A stretch of DNA of 64,000 bases from CAYOWQ01 sp964407695 (GTDB taxonomy: Bacteria; Planctomycetota; Phycisphaerae; Phycisphaerales; SM1A02). The notes below the pieces were generated by a model. It searched no databases. It saw only the letters and a program-made list of their open reading frames with translations, and was not told where the DNA came from. Positions 1 through 8,273 of the stretch are shown piece after piece. The stretch covers positions 248,001 through 312,000 of the forward strand of contig CAYOWQ010000003.1 of the NCBI GenBank assembly GCA_964407695.1, read 5' to 3'. The number at the start of each line of letters is the position of its first letter. Within the stretch, counting starts at the first letter, position 1. The position numbers and the translations under genes are program-made.

Positions 1-1
1 A

Positions 2-322
2 ACCGTGGGTGCGTTTGTGCACCTTGGCGATGTAGTCATCGTCCACAAGATAGAACGTGACGCGGGCAATCGGGTGATGTATGTGCGGAGCGGCTTCATC
101 AAGCCGGGCGGTCAACCACTCTTCATCGATCCACTGACGGACGTCGGTGGATCGCTCAACGGTGAGGGTGGGGCCAGAATCTGGTTGGACGGCGTGGGCG
201 GGAAGCTGATCCCGCCGCGGTTGCGGGGGCTTGTCGTCCTTCGACGACGACAGCGCACTCTTCCCGGGTTCTTGTTGATTTGATTGTGAGTTCTGTCGGG
301 CTGTTGCCCTGGCGGGTTCCAT
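2..322 (-). CDS. ybeY: Endoribonuclease YbeY, N-terminal part (runs off left edge)
   Basis: The minus strand is open from an ATG at 322 to the window edge, 107 codons without a stop. The last third of the visible protein, with residues ARVTFYLVDDDYIAKVHKR, matches the start of the YbeY fold (beta strand, then VDD-x-x-I-A-x-x-x-x), the single-strand-specific endoribonuclease that matures 16S rRNA 3' ends. The catalytic H-x3-H-x5-H metal motif lies beyond the edge. About 65 residues before this are Q/S/P/K-rich and look disordered, an N-terminal extension that typical YbeY lacks. There is no good ribosome binding site before this ATG, so the start could be further in. It follows nuoF on the same strand after 114 bases. 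Confidence 0.6.
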   Translation of the reverse strand, partial: MEPARATARQNSQSNQQEPGKSALSSSKDDKPPQPRRDQLPAHAVQPDSGPTLTVERSTDVRQWIDEEWLTARLDEAAPHIHHPIARVTFYLVDDDYIAKVHKRTHG

Positions 323-436
323 GACGAGGATCTCGAGAGGAATTCGAGGAGTTCGTAACAGGATATCGGCGTCCGGCCCTTTCGGGTTGTGAAATCGGGA
401 TCATTCTTGCGACAGTTTGAACTGACGCCGGGCCGA

Positions 437-1801
437 TCAGGATCCTGCGGCGGCCATCGCGCGCGAACCGACCGTAACCGGCACAAACCGAGGCTTGAGC
501 CGGGCTTCGAATTCCGACCTGTACTTGTTCACAATGGTTCGCATGGCCCAATTGTTGCCGTCGGCCAAGCCGCAGATCGTCGTGCCGGGCATGATGCCCA
601 TGGAACCGGCGATTTCGAGCAGGAGGTCGAGGTCCTTGCTGGTGGCGTCGCCGGTCTCGATACGGCTGATCAGCTTGAACATCCAGCCCGAGCCCTCGCG
701 GCAGGGGGTGCACTGGCCGCAGGATTCGTTTTTGAAGAATCGGGCGATGTTGCGGGCCACGGCCACCATATCGGTATCTTCATCGAAGACGGTGGGGCAG
801 GCGGTGCCGAGGCCCATGACGTTGTATTTGCGGCCGATATCGAAATCCATCTCGGCATCGAACTGGTCGGGGCCGAGGATGCCCATGCTGACGCCGCCGG
901 CGATAGCGCCCTTGAATTTCTTGCCGCCTCGCATACCGCCGCAGAACTCATTGACGAGCTTGGACAGGGGGATGCCGAGATCGACCTCATAGACACCCGG
1001 GCGATTGACGTGTCCGGAAACGCCCATGAGCTTCGGGCCGTAGGAGGGGGCCTGCTTGATGGACGATTCGCAACCCATGGCCGTCCACCACTTGACGCCG
1101 TTTTCGATGATCGGGCCGACGGCGGCGAGGGTTTCAACGTTGTTGACGATGGTGGGGCGGCCGAAGAGGCCCTTAACTGCGGGGAAAGGCGGCTTGATTC
1201 GAGGCCAGCCGCGCTTGCCTTCGATGGCTTCGAGCAGACCGGTTTCTTCGCCGCAGATATAAGCGCCGGCACCACGATGGAGATAGCACTCGACGGCGAA
1301 CTTGTTCTTGCCCTTCAGGAGGCCCTGCTTGCCGAAGACGCCGTTGGCATAGGCCTCCTTGATGGCATTCTCCATCACCTTGGCCTGATGGTGGTATTCG
1401 CCTCGGATGAAGAAATACGCCGTGTCGAGCTGGCAGGCGTAGCAGGCGATGGCGATGCCTTCGAGGACGATGTGGGGATCGAAATCGACAAGCAGGCGGT
1501 CCTTGAATGTGCCGGGCTCAGCCTCATCGCAGTTGACGGCGAGATAGCGGCGGCCGCCGTCGGGCGGAGGAAGAAAGGTCCACTTCAGGCCGCAGGGGAA
1601 GCCGGCGCCGCCCCGGCCACGGAGTTGTGAATCCTTGACCATTTCGACAATCTGCGCGGACTGCAGGTCCAAGGACTTCTCAAGGGCCTTGTAGCCGCCA
1701 GTGTTGACGTAGTCGTTGTATGTGATGGTTCGGCGCTTGGCGGGATCGCCCCAAGGCGCGGTGGGGATTCGCTTGCAGAGGACTGGTTCGGTGACTGGCA
1801 T
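437..1801 (-). CDS. nuoF: NADH-quinone oxidoreductase subunit F
   Basis: The 454-residue length suits the 51-kDa NADH dehydrogenase subunit of complex I, which binds NADH and FMN and passes electrons through its N3 [4Fe-4S] cluster. The glycine-rich nucleotide loop RGRGGAGFP is at residues 61-69. The acidic MNCDEAEPGTFKDR-type FMN/NADH region follows near 130 (here VNCDEAEPGTFKDR). The cluster ligands are visible as ESCGQCTPC (Cys361, 364, 367) and Cys410 in TTICGLADG. It is normally the partner of NuoE and NuoG, but neither lies next to it here: upstream is a 350-base stretch and murA, downstream is ybeY. Very high family certainty; whether it serves complex I or another NAD-linked hydrogenase or dehydrogenase cannot be told from this window. 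Confidence 0.95.
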   Translation of the reverse strand: MPVTEPVLCKRIPTAPWGDPAKRRTITYNDYVNTGGYKALEKSLDLQSAQIVEMVKDSQLRGRGGAGFPCGLKWTFLPPPDGGRRYLAVNCDEAEPGTFKDRLLVDFDPHIVLEGIAIACYACQLDTAYFFIRGEYHHQAKVMENAIKEAYANGVFGKQGLLKGKNKFAVECYLHRGAGAYICGEETGLLEAIEGKRGWPRIKPPFPAVKGLFGRPTIVNNVETLAAVGPIIENGVKWWTAMGCESSIKQAPSYGPKLMGVSGHVNRPGVYEVDLGIPLSKLVNEFCGGMRGGKKFKGAIAGGVSMGILGPDQFDAEMDFDIGRKYNVMGLGTACPTVFDEDTDMVAVARNIARFFKNESCGQCTPCREGSGWMFKLISRIETGDATSKDLDLLLEIAGSMGIMPGTTICGLADGNNWAMRTIVNKYRSEFEARLKPRFVPVTVGSRAMAAAGS

Positions 1802-2154
1802 GATGGATGGGCGGGAGTTGTGGCGAGATCATAGCGGATGGGATTGAGGATGCCATCACCGCCCACCGCGACAGGCCGCCAGCCCGTCCACGCGGCCAGC
1901 AGGCCGAGGTCTTGGCCGTCGACGATCCAGTCACAGGTGAGATCGCCCACGATTGGCGGGATGGGGGTAAGGCCGAGCTCTTCGGCTATGAGACCGTCTC
2001 GATGAATTTCTCGACTGGCTCATCAGTCTCGACTTCGAGACCATGCAGGGCTGGCTGCAGTTGTTGCAGGGTTGACGACCTTCGACCCTCGAATTGATTC
2101 CAGCGGAGGGGTGAGAATCAACCCTTCGCCCGGTACAACGTTTACCTTCAGAAG
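1802..2154. other. Intergenic stretch with an eroded dockerin-like reading frame
   Basis: These 353 bases between nuoF and murA hold no intact gene. On the minus strand a frame opens after two stops at 2020-2025 and reads IVGDLTCDWIVDGQDLGLL-AAW between about 1950 and 1885. This closely resembles the dockerin-like repeat of intact proteins elsewhere in the window (GDLNGDGKVDGADLGLLLADW), with G changed to W in the calcium loop and one leucine lost. The frame then runs on into nuoF in another register. I read it as the remains of a lost secreted-protein gene. No clear promoter is visible. Confidence 0.5.
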
Positions 2155-3492
2155 TTATTCCAGCATCGACAACACCGCGGCCGGGGTTCCGGAGGGGGCG
2201 CCGGTCTTGTCGGGGTTGAAGCGTTCGATCTTCGCGCCAAGTGAGTTCAGCACTTCCTCCATGCGGGAATAGCCGCGATCAAGGTGGTAGACGCGGCTGA
2301 CGTAGGTTTCGCCTTCGGCCGCGAGGCCGGCGAGCACGAGGCTGGCGCTGGCGCGAAGGTCGCTGGCCATGACCGGGGCGCCGACGAGTTTCTCCACACC
2401 CTGCACCACGGCGGTGGGGCCCTGGCGGACGATGTTGGCCCCCATTCGGGCGAGCTCGGCGACGTGCATGAAGCGCTCGGGGTAAATTTTCTCAGTAATG
2501 ATCGAGTTGCCGTGGGCGTAGCACAGGAGCGCCATGAACTGGGCCTGCAGGTCGGTGGGGAAGCCGGGATGGGGCTGGGTGGTGATGATGCTGGGCTTGA
2601 TGATGCGGTCGGAGGTGACCTTTACGGAGCAGCGGCGCGGATTCTGGGAGGGATTTGCCCGCTGGACGTGGACACCCATTTCATCGAACCGGTCGATGGC
2701 GGCGAGGAGCGCGTCGTAAGGGAAGTCGTCGATGGTGACGTCGCCATTGGTGATGGCCGCGGCGACGGCGTAGGTGCCGGCGACGATTCGATCGGGCATG
2801 ACCTGATGGGTGGCGCCGCCAAGCTGGTTGACGCCTTCGATGGTGATGCGCGGGCCGCCGGCGCCGGAGATCTTGGCGCCCATGCCGTTGAGCAGGTCGG
2901 CGAGGTCGACGATCTCGGGCTCGCAGGCGGCGGACTCGATGACCGTGGTGCCCTTGGCCAGGGTGGCCGCGGACATGACGTTGGCGGTACCGAGAACCGT
3001 GGACCCAAATGGACCGCCAAGGAAAACGGTCGAGCCGACGAGGCGGTCGGCGGTCATGATGATGTCGCCGCCTTCAAGCTCGATCTTGGCGCCGAGCGCC
3101 TTCAGGCCGCGGAGGTGAAGGTCGACGGGCCGGGAACCGAAGGCGCATCCGCCGGGCATGGCGACGCGAGCTTTCTTGCGTCGGGCGAGGAGGGGTCCGA
3201 GAACACAGATGGAGGCCCGCATGGTCTTGACGATGTCATATCGGGCGTGGTGCTGGGTGTGGTCGTGGTTCACAAGTTGGACGGTGCCGGACTCACCATC
3301 GACGTGGCAGCCGAGCTCGTTGAGGAGCCGGGTCATGTTGGCGATGTCTGATAACTCCGGGACGTTGCGGAGCGTGACGGTGCCGTCGGAGAGGAGGGCG
3401 GCGGCCATCAGGGGCAGGGTGGCGTTCTTGGACCCTTCAATTGAGATGCGGCCGGAAAGCCGGTGGCCGCCCTGGATTCGGAACACGTCCAT
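2155..3492 (-). CDS. murA: UDP-N-acetylglucosamine 1-carboxyvinyltransferase
   Basis: MurA transfers enolpyruvate from PEP to UDP-GlcNAc, the first committed step of peptidoglycan synthesis in the cytosol. The 445-residue length is usual for the EPSP-synthase-like two-domain inside-out barrel. Lys22 sits in EGSKNATLP as in E. coli, and the fosfomycin-target cysteine is present as Cys116 in MPGGCAFGSRPVDLHL. The segment DIVKTMRASICVLGPLLAR (about 86-104) is also a family signature. A peptidoglycan gene fits the finding that planctomycetes do make a cell wall. It stands alone, with nuoF downstream after 350 bases and the fibro-slime gene divergent upstream. Confidence 0.97.
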   Translation of the reverse strand: MDVFRIQGGHRLSGRISIEGSKNATLPLMAAALLSDGTVTLRNVPELSDIANMTRLLNELGCHVDGESGTVQLVNHDHTQHHARYDIVKTMRASICVLGPLLARRKKARVAMPGGCAFGSRPVDLHLRGLKALGAKIELEGGDIIMTADRLVGSTVFLGGPFGSTVLGTANVMSAATLAKGTTVIESAACEPEIVDLADLLNGMGAKISGAGGPRITIEGVNQLGGATHQVMPDRIVAGTYAVAAAITNGDVTIDDFPYDALLAAIDRFDEMGVHVQRANPSQNPRRCSVKVTSDRIIKPSIITTQPHPGFPTDLQAQFMALLCYAHGNSIITEKIYPERFMHVAELARMGANIVRQGPTAVVQGVEKLVGAPVMASDLRASASLVLAGLAAEGETYVSRVYHLDRGYSRMEEVLNSLGAKIERFNPDKTGAPSGTPAAVLSMLE

Positions 3493-3698
3493 AAGAGGAA
3501 TGACCTTTCAAGAGAAGTGTGCGTCGGATAACGACATCGGTCAAACGCGGCGGCGGGCTGAAATGGATCGTCGCGTATCCCAGATGCACCAGACGGACTT
3601 TTCACGGGAGTGACGGTGGCGGTGAAGTTGGCGATGGGGTGGTGAATCGTACGGTTGGAGGTGTTGGAGGATTCAGCCCCACAGGGAAGGAGTCAGCA

Positions 3699-4601
3699 AT
3701 GAAGTACGGTTCTTTGATCACAGCAGGTTCGACGCTTGGCGTGCTCGGGTTCATGGCGTACCTTGGCGTGAGCAACGCATCCTTGGCGCAGGCCGACGGC
3801 GGAAGCGACACCCTCGAGCTCACGGGTATTGTTCGCGACTTTGTCGAGAAGGGTAAGGCGGGCGGACACCCCGACTTCGAGGTGACGCCGGCGGGCGGCT
3901 TCGGCCACTATTGCGGCAACGTCGATGTGAATCTCGGCGCTGACGGAAAGCCGGTGTTTACCGGCGCTGGCTACAAGGTCACGAGCCAGTGGAAGCGTTC
4001 GGATGGCAAGGCCATTTGCTACACGATGTACGATTCGTCAAAGGGCGACGTCAAGGGCACCAAGGGCGCTGCCGACAAGGGTGGTATTTCCTCGGCGGAG
4101 TCGTTTGCGAAGTGGTACAACGACGCTCCCGGCGTGAACATGTCGAAGCCGCTGGCGATTACCCTCACAAAGGATGCCACCGGGTCGTACGTGTTCGACA
4201 CCAACGTGGATGCGAAGTACAAGGCGCTCGGCGGGTTCTTCCCGATCGAGAACCAGCTCTTTGGCAACCCCGGCGGATCGCCTGATCGCAACTTCCACTT
4301 CACGTTTGAACTCCACACCGAGTTCACCTATGACGCGGCAGGCAACCAGGTCTTTGAGTTCCGCGGTGACGACGACGTCTGGGTGTATATCAACGGCAAG
4401 CTGGTCATTGACCTCGGCGGCGTGCACGGTGCGACGAACCAGTTCGTCGACCTGAACCGACTCGGCCTCGAGAACGGCAAGGCCTACAAGCTCGACTTCT
4501 TCTTTGCCGAGCGGCACCGCACCCAGTCGAACTTCAAGCTTACAACCAATCTCAAGCTGAAGTCGGTCGAGCTGCCGACGGTGACCGCAGCCTACGACTG
4601 A
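3699..4601 (+). CDS. Secreted fibro-slime domain protein
   Basis: A 300-residue exported protein. The frame is open further upstream, but the ATG at 3699 is chosen because GGGAAGGAG at 3684-3692 is a strong ribosome binding site and residues 1-32 form a signal peptide (hydrophobic LITAGSTLGVLGFMAYLGV, then small residues ending ASLA). The C-terminal half carries the fibro-slime domain, a PA14-like beta fold first described in myxobacterial and Fibrobacter surface proteins: FEFRGDDDVWVYINGKL, then IDLGGVHG and YKLDFFFAERH. The family's role is thought to be extracellular slime or carbohydrate adhesion; the exact ligand is unknown. Unlike its larger relatives it has a single domain and no anchor or dockerin-like tail. 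A terminator follows directly. Confidence 0.85.
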   Translation: MKYGSLITAGSTLGVLGFMAYLGVSNASLAQADGGSDTLELTGIVRDFVEKGKAGGHPDFEVTPAGGFGHYCGNVDVNLGADGKPVFTGAGYKVTSQWKRSDGKAICYTMYDSSKGDVKGTKGAADKGGISSAESFAKWYNDAPGVNMSKPLAITLTKDATGSYVFDTNVDAKYKALGGFFPIENQLFGNPGGSPDRNFHFTFELHTEFTYDAAGNQVFEFRGDDDVWVYINGKLVIDLGGVHGATNQFVDLNRLGLENGKAYKLDFFFAERHRTQSNFKLTTNLKLKSVELPTVTAAYD

Positions 4602-4675
4602 TTGACACGAACGCGGCTGATTTCTCCTCGCCACGCTCCCGGCGGGTGAATCCCACACCCGCTCACCCCCACGCG

Positions 4676-4710
4676 GCCCCGGTTGCCAGAGCGACCGGGG
4701 CTGTTTTTTT
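4676..4710 (+). terminator. Rho-independent terminator after the fibro-slime gene
   Basis: Stem GCCCCGGT at 4676-4683 pairs with ACCGGGGC at 4694-4701, with a 10-base loop, followed by G and seven T (4704-4710). The T run ends on the stop codon of the convergent pepP gene, so it separates the two transcription units. Confidence 0.85.
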
Positions 4711-5933
4711 CATTTTGGACGCCTCATCGCTCTTTCGATTTCGTCGGCGGTCCGGGGAATGGCGCTACTGAGCACCTTGGCTCCTGACTTTCGTACCACG
4801 ACGTCATCCTCGATTCGGATGCCGATCTGCTCACCGGGCAGGTAGATCCCAGGTTCGATGGTGATGACGGCGCCTTCCCGCAGCGGTGCGTCGGGTGAGG
4901 CGTCGTGGGTTTCGATGCCGAGGTGATGGCCGATGGAGTGAATGAATGCATCGCCATAACCGGCCTTGCGTATGACCTTGCGGGCCACTGCATCGACTTC
5001 CATCAACGTGGCGCCGGGCCGGGATGCCTTAACGGCTGCGAGGTTGGCTTGAAGGACAATGTCGTAGAGCTCGCGCTGCCGCTTGGTGAACTTGCCGGAG
5101 ACGGGAATGGTGCGGGTGATATCGGCGGAGTAGCTTCCGAAGGCAGCCCCGGAATCGAGGCACAGGAGGTCGCCGGCGAGCAGTTGCCGGCTATTGGCCC
5201 GATAATGCAACACGGTGGAATTGAGTCCGGAACCGGCGATGGTTCCGAAGGCGAGGCGGCGAGCGCCGTGTGTTCGATACGTATGTTCGATGGACTCCTG
5301 CACATCGAACTCGCTGATTCCGGGTCGAATGAATTGAAGTGCTGCCTTGAAGCCGATGGTGGTGATATCCACAGCGCGCTGGATCATTCCGAGTTCGGTC
5401 TTGCTCTTGACGGAGCGCATGTCGGGGAGAGCTTGTGACTGGTCGACGATGACGGATCCAGGAGTGCGCTCAACGACTTTGCGGAAGAGGTCGAGGTCAG
5501 GCGAAACCGGAGCGGTATGCATGGCCAGCGGATGAAGGCATGCAAATCGCTTGGCCCGGCGCGAGGCCTCGGCGAGGTAGCGCGGGAAATGGGTCGTCCG
5601 GTAGACGGTTTGTATTCCGAGTCGTTCGCGAAGGGCCTGGCCCACGGGAAGTCGAAGGCCATTCCACTGGTCCACCTCCGGGTCGATGGGCTTGAGGAAG
5701 ACCATCGAGCGGCGGGCCTCGACGGGATTGGTCGGGTCAAGAAGAAGAATGGCTCCGGGCTCGTCGGCAATCCCGGTGAGATACTCAAAGTGGGCATGGG
5801 GGCGGTAGGCAGAATCAAGGTGGTGATCGCCTTCACCGGCGAAAACGACCCCGATTGAGTCTCGAAGAGTCTTCAGGAGGCGTCGGCGGCGTTGGGAGAA
5901 TTCTGATTGTGGGATGCTGGGAAAGGATGCCAT
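4710..5933 (-). CDS. pepP: Xaa-Pro aminopeptidase (M24B)
   Basis: A 407-residue metallopeptidase of the pita-bread fold that removes an N-terminal residue preceding proline. An N-terminal AMP_N-type domain (to about residue 170, with AYRPHAHFEYLTGI) is followed by the catalytic domain. The five metal ligands can be seen: Asp in LCLDSGAAFG, Asp in SADITRTIP, His in HSIGHHLGIETHD, Glu in ITIEPGIYLPG and Glu in RIEDDVVV. The frame is open for 28 more codons upstream, but MASFPSIPQSEFSQRRRRLL aligns with the usual N-terminus, so I start at 5933; no clear ribosome binding site supports either choice. Probably cytosolic peptide turnover. Confidence 0.93.
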   Translation of the reverse strand: MASFPSIPQSEFSQRRRRLLKTLRDSIGVVFAGEGDHHLDSAYRPHAHFEYLTGIADEPGAILLLDPTNPVEARRSMVFLKPIDPEVDQWNGLRLPVGQALRERLGIQTVYRTTHFPRYLAEASRRAKRFACLHPLAMHTAPVSPDLDLFRKVVERTPGSVIVDQSQALPDMRSVKSKTELGMIQRAVDITTIGFKAALQFIRPGISEFDVQESIEHTYRTHGARRLAFGTIAGSGLNSTVLHYRANSRQLLAGDLLCLDSGAAFGSYSADITRTIPVSGKFTKRQRELYDIVLQANLAAVKASRPGATLMEVDAVARKVIRKAGYGDAFIHSIGHHLGIETHDASPDAPLREGAVITIEPGIYLPGEQIGIRIEDDVVVRKSGAKVLSSAIPRTADEIERAMRRPK

Positions 5934-6087
5934 AGGAGGGGGCGAGCATAGCGGGAGAGAACGGTTCCGGGCACCGGCTGTCGAGACCGGCCGGCGAAAT
6001 CCGATGGAACGGAACACCCGAGTCGCTCGAATCTTGGAATTCTTCCGCGATTCCTTATACTGAGCAGTTCAACCAGGAGACCCCTCG

Positions 6088-6699
6088 ATGAGCAAGCGAC
6101 TCCAGATACTTGGCATAGCCGGATTGTTGGCCCTGGTGGGAGGAGTGGCCGCGGAGCCAACCTGGGCCTATCCGAAGCCAAGCATCGTGCCGCTGCGATG
6201 GCAACTGGAACTCGTACCTCACGATTTCAGCCTCCATATCGATTCTGACGGTGAGGCGTACTGGTATTTCACCTACACGGTGTCGAACCGCACCAATCGG
6301 GACCAGCGTTGGGCGCCGCAGTTCGACCTGGTTGACGACATTGGCGGGATTCACCCGTCCGGGATTGATGTTCCTGACCGCGTGACCAACGAGTTGCTCG
6401 AGTTGTTGGGCAATCCGCTCTTGGAGACCCAGACCCAGATTCTCGGAGAACTGCTTCAGGGTGAGTCCAATGCCAGGGATGGGCTGGTGATCTGGCCAGC
6501 CAGGAATCTGCAATCCACCGAACTTTCGATGTATATCCAAGGTCTGAGCGGGGAGTCGGTTCGGGTGTCAAACCCGGCGACAGGGGACGAAAAAGTGCTC
6601 CGAAAGACCCTTCGCCGCGACTACCTGACGCCCGGGGAGCCAACCGCCAGGGATCACAAACCCCTGGAGCTGATCGGCGAGGAATGGATCATGCGCTGA
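6088..6699 (+). CDS. Secreted protein of unknown function
   Basis: A 203-residue protein with a clear signal peptide: KR, the hydrophobic stretch ILGIAGLLALVGGVAA and a cleavage site near AEPTWA. AGGAG lies about eight bases before the ATG. The mature part begins with a beta-strand-rich segment (WQLELVPHDFSLHI, YWYFTYTVSNRT) that resembles an immunoglobulin-like or bacterial surface beta fold, then a helical segment containing NELLELLGNPLLETQTQILGE. No catalytic motif or cysteine pair is visible. I do not recognise the family. It lies between pepP (divergent) and rpmA, 82 bases downstream in the same direction. Confidence 0.7.
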   Translation: MSKRLQILGIAGLLALVGGVAAEPTWAYPKPSIVPLRWQLELVPHDFSLHIDSDGEAYWYFTYTVSNRTNRDQRWAPQFDLVDDIGGIHPSGIDVPDRVTNELLELLGNPLLETQTQILGELLQGESNARDGLVIWPARNLQSTELSMYIQGLSGESVRVSNPATGDEKVLRKTLRRDYLTPGEPTARDHKPLELIGEEWIMR

Positions 6700-6781
6700 G
6701 TGTCGGGTATACTCCCCGCCTCAAGTCGTCCGACTGTTGGACGATATCTGTTTGGATTCAGGAATCTGTTGGAGATTTGTC

Positions 6782-7078
6782 GTGGCACATAAGAAAGGAC
6801 AAGGCTCGACACGAAACGGTCGAGACTCCAATCCTCAATATCGCGGAATCAAGCTTTACGGCGGCGAGTTCGCCACGACCGGCTCGATCATCCTGCGCCA
6901 ATGCGGCACGAAGTTCCAGCCCGGCTACATGGTCCGGCGAGCCAAGGACGACTCTCTCTTTGCGTTGACCGACGGCACCGTCCGGTTCCGCGGCCGCAAG
7001 GTGGATGTTGTTCCTGCAGATTCCTCGGTCCCGGCTTACACGGCCGTCGAGCGGACCCTGAAGGCTGCAGTAGGCTGA
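6782..7078 (+). CDS. rpmA: 50S ribosomal protein bL27
   Basis: A 98-residue ribosomal protein whose N-terminal tail reaches the peptidyl-transferase centre. It starts with GTG at 6782, preceded seven bases upstream by TTGGAG, giving the family N-terminus (M)AHKKGQGSTRNGRDSNPQ. The core YGGEFATTGSIILRQCGT and FQPGYMVRRAKDDSLFAL follow bL27 closely. No cleavable N-terminal extension like that of Firmicutes L27 is seen. It sits before obg as in many bacteria, but rplU (bL21), the usual first gene of the trio, is not here, and a terminator hairpin separates rpmA from obg. Confidence 0.97.
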   Translation: MAHKKGQGSTRNGRDSNPQYRGIKLYGGEFATTGSIILRQCGTKFQPGYMVRRAKDDSLFALTDGTVRFRGRKVDVVPADSSVPAYTAVERTLKAAVG

Positions 7079-7110
7079 TCCGGCCCGAATCACGACTATG
7101 ATGGATCACG

Positions 7111-7137
7111 CGGAGCGTTTTCGAACGCTCCGTTTTT
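7111..7137 (+). terminator. Terminator between rpmA and obg
   Basis: A nine-base perfect stem CGGAGCGTT / AACGCTCCG closes a TTCG tetraloop (7111-7132) and is followed by TTTTT. TTCG is an extra-stable loop. Its place implies that obg is transcribed from its own promoter or by readthrough. Confidence 0.88.
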
Positions 7138-7182
7138 CTTGGGCAGCCGGTGTCGGTGCCCGCAACCTGGAATGAATTGTTC

Positions 7183-8220
7183 ATGCTTGTTGATCGTGCC
7201 ACCATCTTCGTACGATCCGGCCGCGGAGGGGACGGTTCGGGCTCGATGCGTCGGGAGAAGTTCATTCCAAAGGGCGGCCCCGACGGCGGGGATGGGGGAG
7301 ACGGCGGCGACGTGGTGCTGATTGGCGATCCCGCGATCGACACGCTGGTGACGTTTTCCTATCAACCGCACTATCGCGCCGGGCATGGCGAACACGGCAT
7401 GAGCAAGCAGATGTTCGGGTCGCGCGGTGAGGACTGCGTGGTGCCCGTGCCCCTGGGAACACTGGTTTATTCTCACGAAACGGGAGATCTTCTTGCTGAC
7501 ATCAGCGAGCCGGGCCAGCGATACGTGGCAGCACGCGGGGGACGGGGGGGGCTGGGTAACGTGCACTTCAAGACGTCCACCAATCAGGCGCCTCGCGAAG
7601 GGACGCCGGGGGGGCTGTATGAGGAGAAGACGCTGCGGCTGGAGCTGAAGCTGCTTGCCGATATCGGTTTGGTGGGGCTGCCGAATGCGGGAAAGAGCAC
7701 GTTGTTGAGAGCGGTGAGCCGGGCGATGCCGAAGGTTGCCGACTACCCATTCACCACGCTTTCGCCGGTGCTGGGGATTGCCGAGTTGAGCGGTGAACGA
7801 CGGCTGGTGGTGGCCGATCTGCCGGGACTGATCGAGGGCGCAGCGCAGGGGGCGGGATTGGGCCATGATTTCCTTCGGCATATCGAGCGCACTCGGGCGA
7901 TTGTCCACGTGCTGGACATCATGCCGACGGATGGATCGACGCCGCGAGAGAATTACCTGGCGATCCGGCGAGAACTGGCAGAGTATTCGGAGGTCCTGGC
8001 CGAGAAGCGCGAGGTGGTGGCCTTGAACAAGATCGATCTGGTTCCCGAGGAGGAACGGGAGTCGATGATTCGTGACGTGCGGACTTCGATCTCACGCGAG
8101 GTCGACGGTCCAATGGTGGTGATCAGCGGCGCTGCACGCCAAGGAATAGAAGCGCTGCTTGAAGCCTGCTGGGAAGCGGCAGAAAAGGGCGAGCGCCCGC
8201 AATGGGCTCCTGCTCGTTAG
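7183..8220 (+). CDS. obg: GTPase Obg/CgtA
   Basis: Obg is a ribosome-associated GTPase needed for late 50S assembly and stress control. An N-terminal glycine-rich Obg fold (residues 1-150, with RSGRGGDGSGSMRREKF and PDGGDGGDGG) precedes the G domain: P-loop GLPNAGKST, switch II DLPGLIEGA, NKID and ISGAA. The frame is open from a GTG at 7150, but MLVDRATIFVRSG is the usual start of the family, so the ATG at 7183 is chosen (345 residues). The upstream ribosome binding site is weak. The C-terminal OCT domain of some Obg proteins is absent; the protein ends shortly after the G domain. Confidence 0.96.
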   Translation: MLVDRATIFVRSGRGGDGSGSMRREKFIPKGGPDGGDGGDGGDVVLIGDPAIDTLVTFSYQPHYRAGHGEHGMSKQMFGSRGEDCVVPVPLGTLVYSHETGDLLADISEPGQRYVAARGGRGGLGNVHFKTSTNQAPREGTPGGLYEEKTLRLELKLLADIGLVGLPNAGKSTLLRAVSRAMPKVADYPFTTLSPVLGIAELSGERRLVVADLPGLIEGAAQGAGLGHDFLRHIERTRAIVHVLDIMPTDGSTPRENYLAIRRELAEYSEVLAEKREVVALNKIDLVPEEERESMIRDVRTSISREVDGPMVVISGAARQGIEALLEACWEAAEKGERPQWAPAR

Positions 8221-8273
8221 GATCGGAGTCATTGTCGGGGTGAACGAGGTCCTGTGAAGGAGAGATTTGAGCG

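Noticed and set aside
389..1630. A 413-codon open frame on the plus strand opposite nuoF
   Set aside because: It lies wholly antisense to nuoF, its product is Gly/Ala/Asp-rich with no family motif, and long antisense frames are expected in GC-rich genes with strong third-base G/C.
2284..3351. A 355-codon plus-strand frame opposite murA
   Set aside because: Antisense shadow of murA; the composition is highly biased (G, D, V, A) and shows no fold signature.
3519..3698. In-frame extension of the fibro-slime gene
   Set aside because: It lacks a ribosome binding site, and the ATG at 3699 has both GGGAAGGAG and a signal peptide.
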